Positions 61,837 through 64,000 of a stretch of 64,000 bases of DNA are shown piece after piece (the first letter of the stretch is position 1; each line of letters starts with the position of its first letter). The notes below the pieces were generated by a model. That model worked only from the letters and a program-made list of their open reading frames with translations. It was not told where the DNA came from and made no database searches. Source of the DNA: Bradyrhizobium sp. CCBAU 53421 (GTDB lineage Bacteria; Pseudomonadota; Alphaproteobacteria; Rhizobiales; Xanthobacteraceae); NCBI RefSeq assembly GCF_015291625.1, contig NZ_CP030047.1, forward strand, positions 3,720,001-3,784,000, in the 5' to 3' direction. A program made the translations under genes and the position numbers.

Positions 61837-63050
61837 CCCTTCCTCTCTATGGCACGGCCTCGCAGAGCGCTCGATTTTCGGACAAGGCCCGATCGGTCCT
61901 CAGGCTCCGGTCGATTGACAGTGCCGCCGAACGTCACGTAGCTGATTTCGCGCTCGCCAAAACACCAGACGACATCCGGCGCGCGACAGAAGCCGATTGG
62001 CCGTCCATCCTTGTCGTCTCCGACGGCCCAATCGATCTACCCAGTACGTTCACAGGACGGCTCGTCGCGGTTTCCCCGAAATATGACTATCTCGCGGACG
62101 GCGATGTCATCGGCTTCGATCATGCATCGAGGAAATTCCGCACGCTGTATCGCCGGAATTCGGCGCACAACTCGTTTCTGGTCACGGAACGGTGCAACAA
62201 TTACTGCCTGATGTGCTCGCAACCACCGAAAGATGTCGATGACCGGTGGATACTCAGCGAAATCAAGGAAAGCCTGCCTCTCATTGATCGGGCGACCCGT
62301 GCGCTGACGTTCACTGGCGGGGAGACCTTGTCGGATTGGGAAGAGTTCACCGAGGTCCTCAAGGAGTGCCGCGACCGACTGCCGGCGACTGCCATCCAGG
62401 TGCTCACCAACGGCCGCGCGTTCTCCGACTCGCGGATTGTCGACGCTTGGAAGGATATCGGCCATCCGAACCTGATGGCTGCCATTCCGGTCTATGCCTC
62501 GGTCGATCATGTCCATGATCACGTGGTACAGGCCAAGGGTGCGTTCGACGAGACGATTCTGGGTATTCTGAAGCTCAAGGACCGGGGACAACGGGTCGAA
62601 ATCCGCGTCGTCCTGCATGCATTGACCGCGCCGATCATCGAGGACACGGGTCGCTGGCTTGCCCGCAATCTGCCGTTCGTCGATCACGTCGCACTGATGG
62701 GGCTCGAAAACACCGGCTTTGCCATCGCAAACGATGCCATGCTCTGGATGGATCCGGTGGACTACGGCGATGGGCTCGCCAGGGCCGTCGATCACTTGAG
62801 TGCCGCTGGCGTCAACGTATCGATCTACAACCTTCCGAAATGTGTTCTTCCAAAGTCAGTTTGGCCGCATGCGCTCCAGTCCATCTCAGACTGGAAAAAC
62901 GGCTTCGTGGAAGAATGCGATCGATGCGACGAAAAGAATACCTGCAGTGGCTTTTTTACGACCGGACGCCCGCGGTTCAGCCGCGGCGTACGCGCGATCA
63001 CTGCCCAACGAAACGAATTGACCACTTTGGCGGATTGGCCACGGAACTAG
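61833..63050 (+). CDS. hxsC: His-Xaa-Ser system radical SAM maturase HxsC
   Basis: A 405-residue radical SAM protein read from ATG 61833, which overlaps the hxsB stop. It has C121-N-N-Y-C125-L-M-C128 and TFTGGETLSDWEEF (the GGE block). Near the C-terminus are further cysteines in NLPKCVLPK and EECDRCDEKNTCSGFF. HxsC is the second rSAM enzyme of the system; two enzymes on one precursor suggest two different modifications or a hetero-complex. It ends ten bases before the repeat-protein gene. Confidence 0.92.
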   Translation: MTLPLYGTASQSARFSDKARSVLRLRSIDSAAERHVADFALAKTPDDIRRATEADWPSILVVSDGPIDLPSTFTGRLVAVSPKYDYLADGDVIGFDHASRKFRTLYRRNSAHNSFLVTERCNNYCLMCSQPPKDVDDRWILSEIKESLPLIDRATRALTFTGGETLSDWEEFTEVLKECRDRLPATAIQVLTNGRAFSDSRIVDAWKDIGHPNLMAAIPVYASVDHVHDHVVQAKGAFDETILGILKLKDRGQRVEIRVVLHALTAPIIEDTGRWLARNLPFVDHVALMGLENTGFAIANDAMLWMDPVDYGDGLARAVDHLSAAGVNVSIYNLPKCVLPKSVWPHALQSISDWKNGFVEECDRCDEKNTCSGFFTTGRPRFSRGVRAITAQRNELTTLADWPRN

Positions 63051-63060
63051 GAGAACGAAC

Positions 63061-63993
63061 ATGAAGATCGGCAATGGTCTTATCGCTGCTGCGGTTGTAT
63101 GCAGCGTCTCGGTGGCTCCGGCCTTGGCAAAGACTGCGAAGGAATGCACAGCGGAGTGGCGCGCCGATAAGGCCGGCATGCAAGCTCGGGGCGTGACCGA
63201 AAAAGCGTACGTTGAACAATGCAGGGCTGGGGCGGCGCCAACTGCTGCCGCGCCAGTAGCGAAGCCGGTAGAGGCGCCGCCGCCGGCGGCGGCAGCCACC
63301 GGATCAAAAACCGCGAAAGAGTGCACAGCGGAGTGGCGCGCTGATAAGGCCGGCATGCAAGCCCGCGGTGTGACTGAAAAAGCGTACGTTGAACAATGCA
63401 GGGCAGGCACGGCGCCAGCGGCTTCCGCCCCTCCGCAGAGGCCGAGCGCTGCAACGCCTCCACCCGCTGCGGCGCCGTCACCGTCAACCAGCACGTCGGC
63501 TTCCCAGAAGACCGCCAAGGAATGCATAGCCGAATGGCGGGCCGACAAGGCCGGTATGCAAGCCCGCGGCGTGACCGAGAAGGCCTATGTCGAGCAGTGC
63601 AGGGCCGGCGGTACCATGCCGACTGCGACCGCCCCCGAACCCAAGCCAACCCCCGCGGCGCCCCCGCCAAGTCGGCCGGCACCAACCGCCACGCAAGCTG
63701 CACCAACTCCAGCGCCGCAAAAGCCGGCCCCCACGACTGCGGCACCTGCGCCGGCTCCGCAAGCCTCCGCGCCGAAAGACCAGGCAACGCTGGAGGCCGG
63801 GCAGTTTGCAGATGAAGCTTCCGCAAAGGCCCGCTGCCCGACCGACACTGTCGTCTGGGTCAACCTGCCATCGAAGATCTACCACTTCGCGGGCACGAGG
63901 AGCTACGGCACCACGAAGCACGGCGCCTACATGTGCGAGAAGGAAGCAATCGCCGCTGAGGATCGCGCTTCGAAAACCGAGAAACATCCCTAA
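63061..63993 (+). CDS. Secreted protein with three near-identical Cys-containing repeats
   Basis: A 310-residue exported protein (signal peptide GLIAAAVVCSVSVAPALA). The mature part has three copies of a 34-residue unit that starts KTAKECTAEWRADKAGMQAR and ends GVTEKAYVEQCRAG, each with two cysteines, spaced by Ala/Pro-rich linkers. A long Pro/Ala/Thr linker leads to a C-terminal domain with VVWVNLPSKIYHFAGTRSYG and TKHGAYMCEKEA, found in rhizobial exported proteins as I recall. AGGAGAA overlaps the hxsC stop, so it is likely co-transcribed with hxs. The repeats resemble PsiF-type units in size and cysteine spacing. Function unknown. Confidence 0.85.
   Translation: MKIGNGLIAAAVVCSVSVAPALAKTAKECTAEWRADKAGMQARGVTEKAYVEQCRAGAAPTAAAPVAKPVEAPPPAAAATGSKTAKECTAEWRADKAGMQARGVTEKAYVEQCRAGTAPAASAPPQRPSAATPPPAAAPSPSTSTSASQKTAKECIAEWRADKAGMQARGVTEKAYVEQCRAGGTMPTATAPEPKPTPAAPPPSRPAPTATQAAPTPAPQKPAPTTAAPAPAPQASAPKDQATLEAGQFADEASAKARCPTDTVVWVNLPSKIYHFAGTRSYGTTKHGAYMCEKEAIAAEDRASKTEKHP
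63130..63610 (+). repeat. Three in-frame repeats encoding the 34-residue Cys unit
   Basis: Units begin near 63133, 63307 and 63511 and are about 102 bp each. The first two are very similar at DNA level (for example gcacagcggagtggcgcg in both), the third has more synonymous changes. Linkers differ in length and sequence. Confidence 0.85.
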
Positions 63994-64000
63994 GGCCAAA

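Noticed and set aside
1..64000. CRISPR array
   Set aside because: No regularly spaced short direct repeats with unique spacers were found; the tandem repeats present are within coding sequences.

Overview
The window looks like a chromosomal accessory region from a Bradyrhizobium-like alphaproteobacterium. That is inferred from gene content (DUF3551-type small secreted proteins, IS701- and IS66-type remnants, many short secreted orphan proteins) and a moderately high, patchy GC content; no rRNA or tRNA gene was recognised. The region is a mosaic of intact operons separated by decayed gene fragments.

Region 1 (1-6264, + strand): the end of an endonuclease/exonuclease/phosphatase-family gene, then a packed C-P lyase operon phnG-H-I-J-K-L, a DUF1045 2H-phosphoesterase-like gene and phnN. 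phnM, phnF and phnCDE are not in the window. Region 2 (6696-19981, mostly - strand): a phosphonate biosynthesis-type cluster with pepM, an AspC-like aminotransferase, a nucleotidyltransferase, a CDP-alcohol phosphatidyltransferase, a SelA-like PLP enzyme, an SDR, an FAD oxidase fused to an aminotransferase, a second aminotransferase and a RidA protein; an alkaline-phosphatase-superfamily hydrolase lies between aspC and pepM on the + strand. No phosphonopyruvate decarboxylase is present, so transamination of phosphonopyruvate is the likely driving step, followed perhaps by CMP activation and transfer to a lipid. Remnants of a second pepM and a second aspC point to an old tandem duplication.

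Region 3 (20-33 kb): secreted and membrane orphan proteins, pseudogene fragments (multicopper oxidase end, FAD-NAD(P)-binding protein, IS701 transposase end), a 271-bp direct repeat carrying part of an XRE regulator gene, an alpha/beta hydrolase with an 11-G tract at its ribosome-binding site, and a three-gene - strand cassette of a coiled-coil membrane protein, a DUF2235 hydrolase and a SLATT-like two-helix protein. Region 4 (33.6-41.7 kb, + strand): an oxidase operon of tyrosinase, a LodA/GoxA-type quinoprotein oxidase, a small partner, a LodB-like flavoprotein and a secreted laccase-type multicopper oxidase.

Region 5 (42.2-49.9 kb): a conflict-type module with a caspase-family protease, an alpha/beta hydrolase and a TPR-CHAT protease in one + strand operon, facing an M48-like metallopeptidase gene on the - strand. 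Region 6 (50-59.3 kb): small orphan genes, a broken RecD2-like helicase gene, an IS66 remnant and other decayed genes. Region 7 (59.7-64 kb, + strand): a complete His-Xaa-Ser system (hxsA, hxsD, hxsB, hxsC): a short secreted precursor ending in five His-Ala-Ser repeats, a small partner protein and two radical SAM enzymes, followed 10 bp later by a secreted protein with three near-identical cysteine-containing repeats.

The strongest candidates for little-described biology are the His-Xaa-Ser locus, the caspase/hydrolase/CHAT operon, and the phosphonate cluster with its oxidase-aminotransferase fusion and atypical PEP mutase motif.
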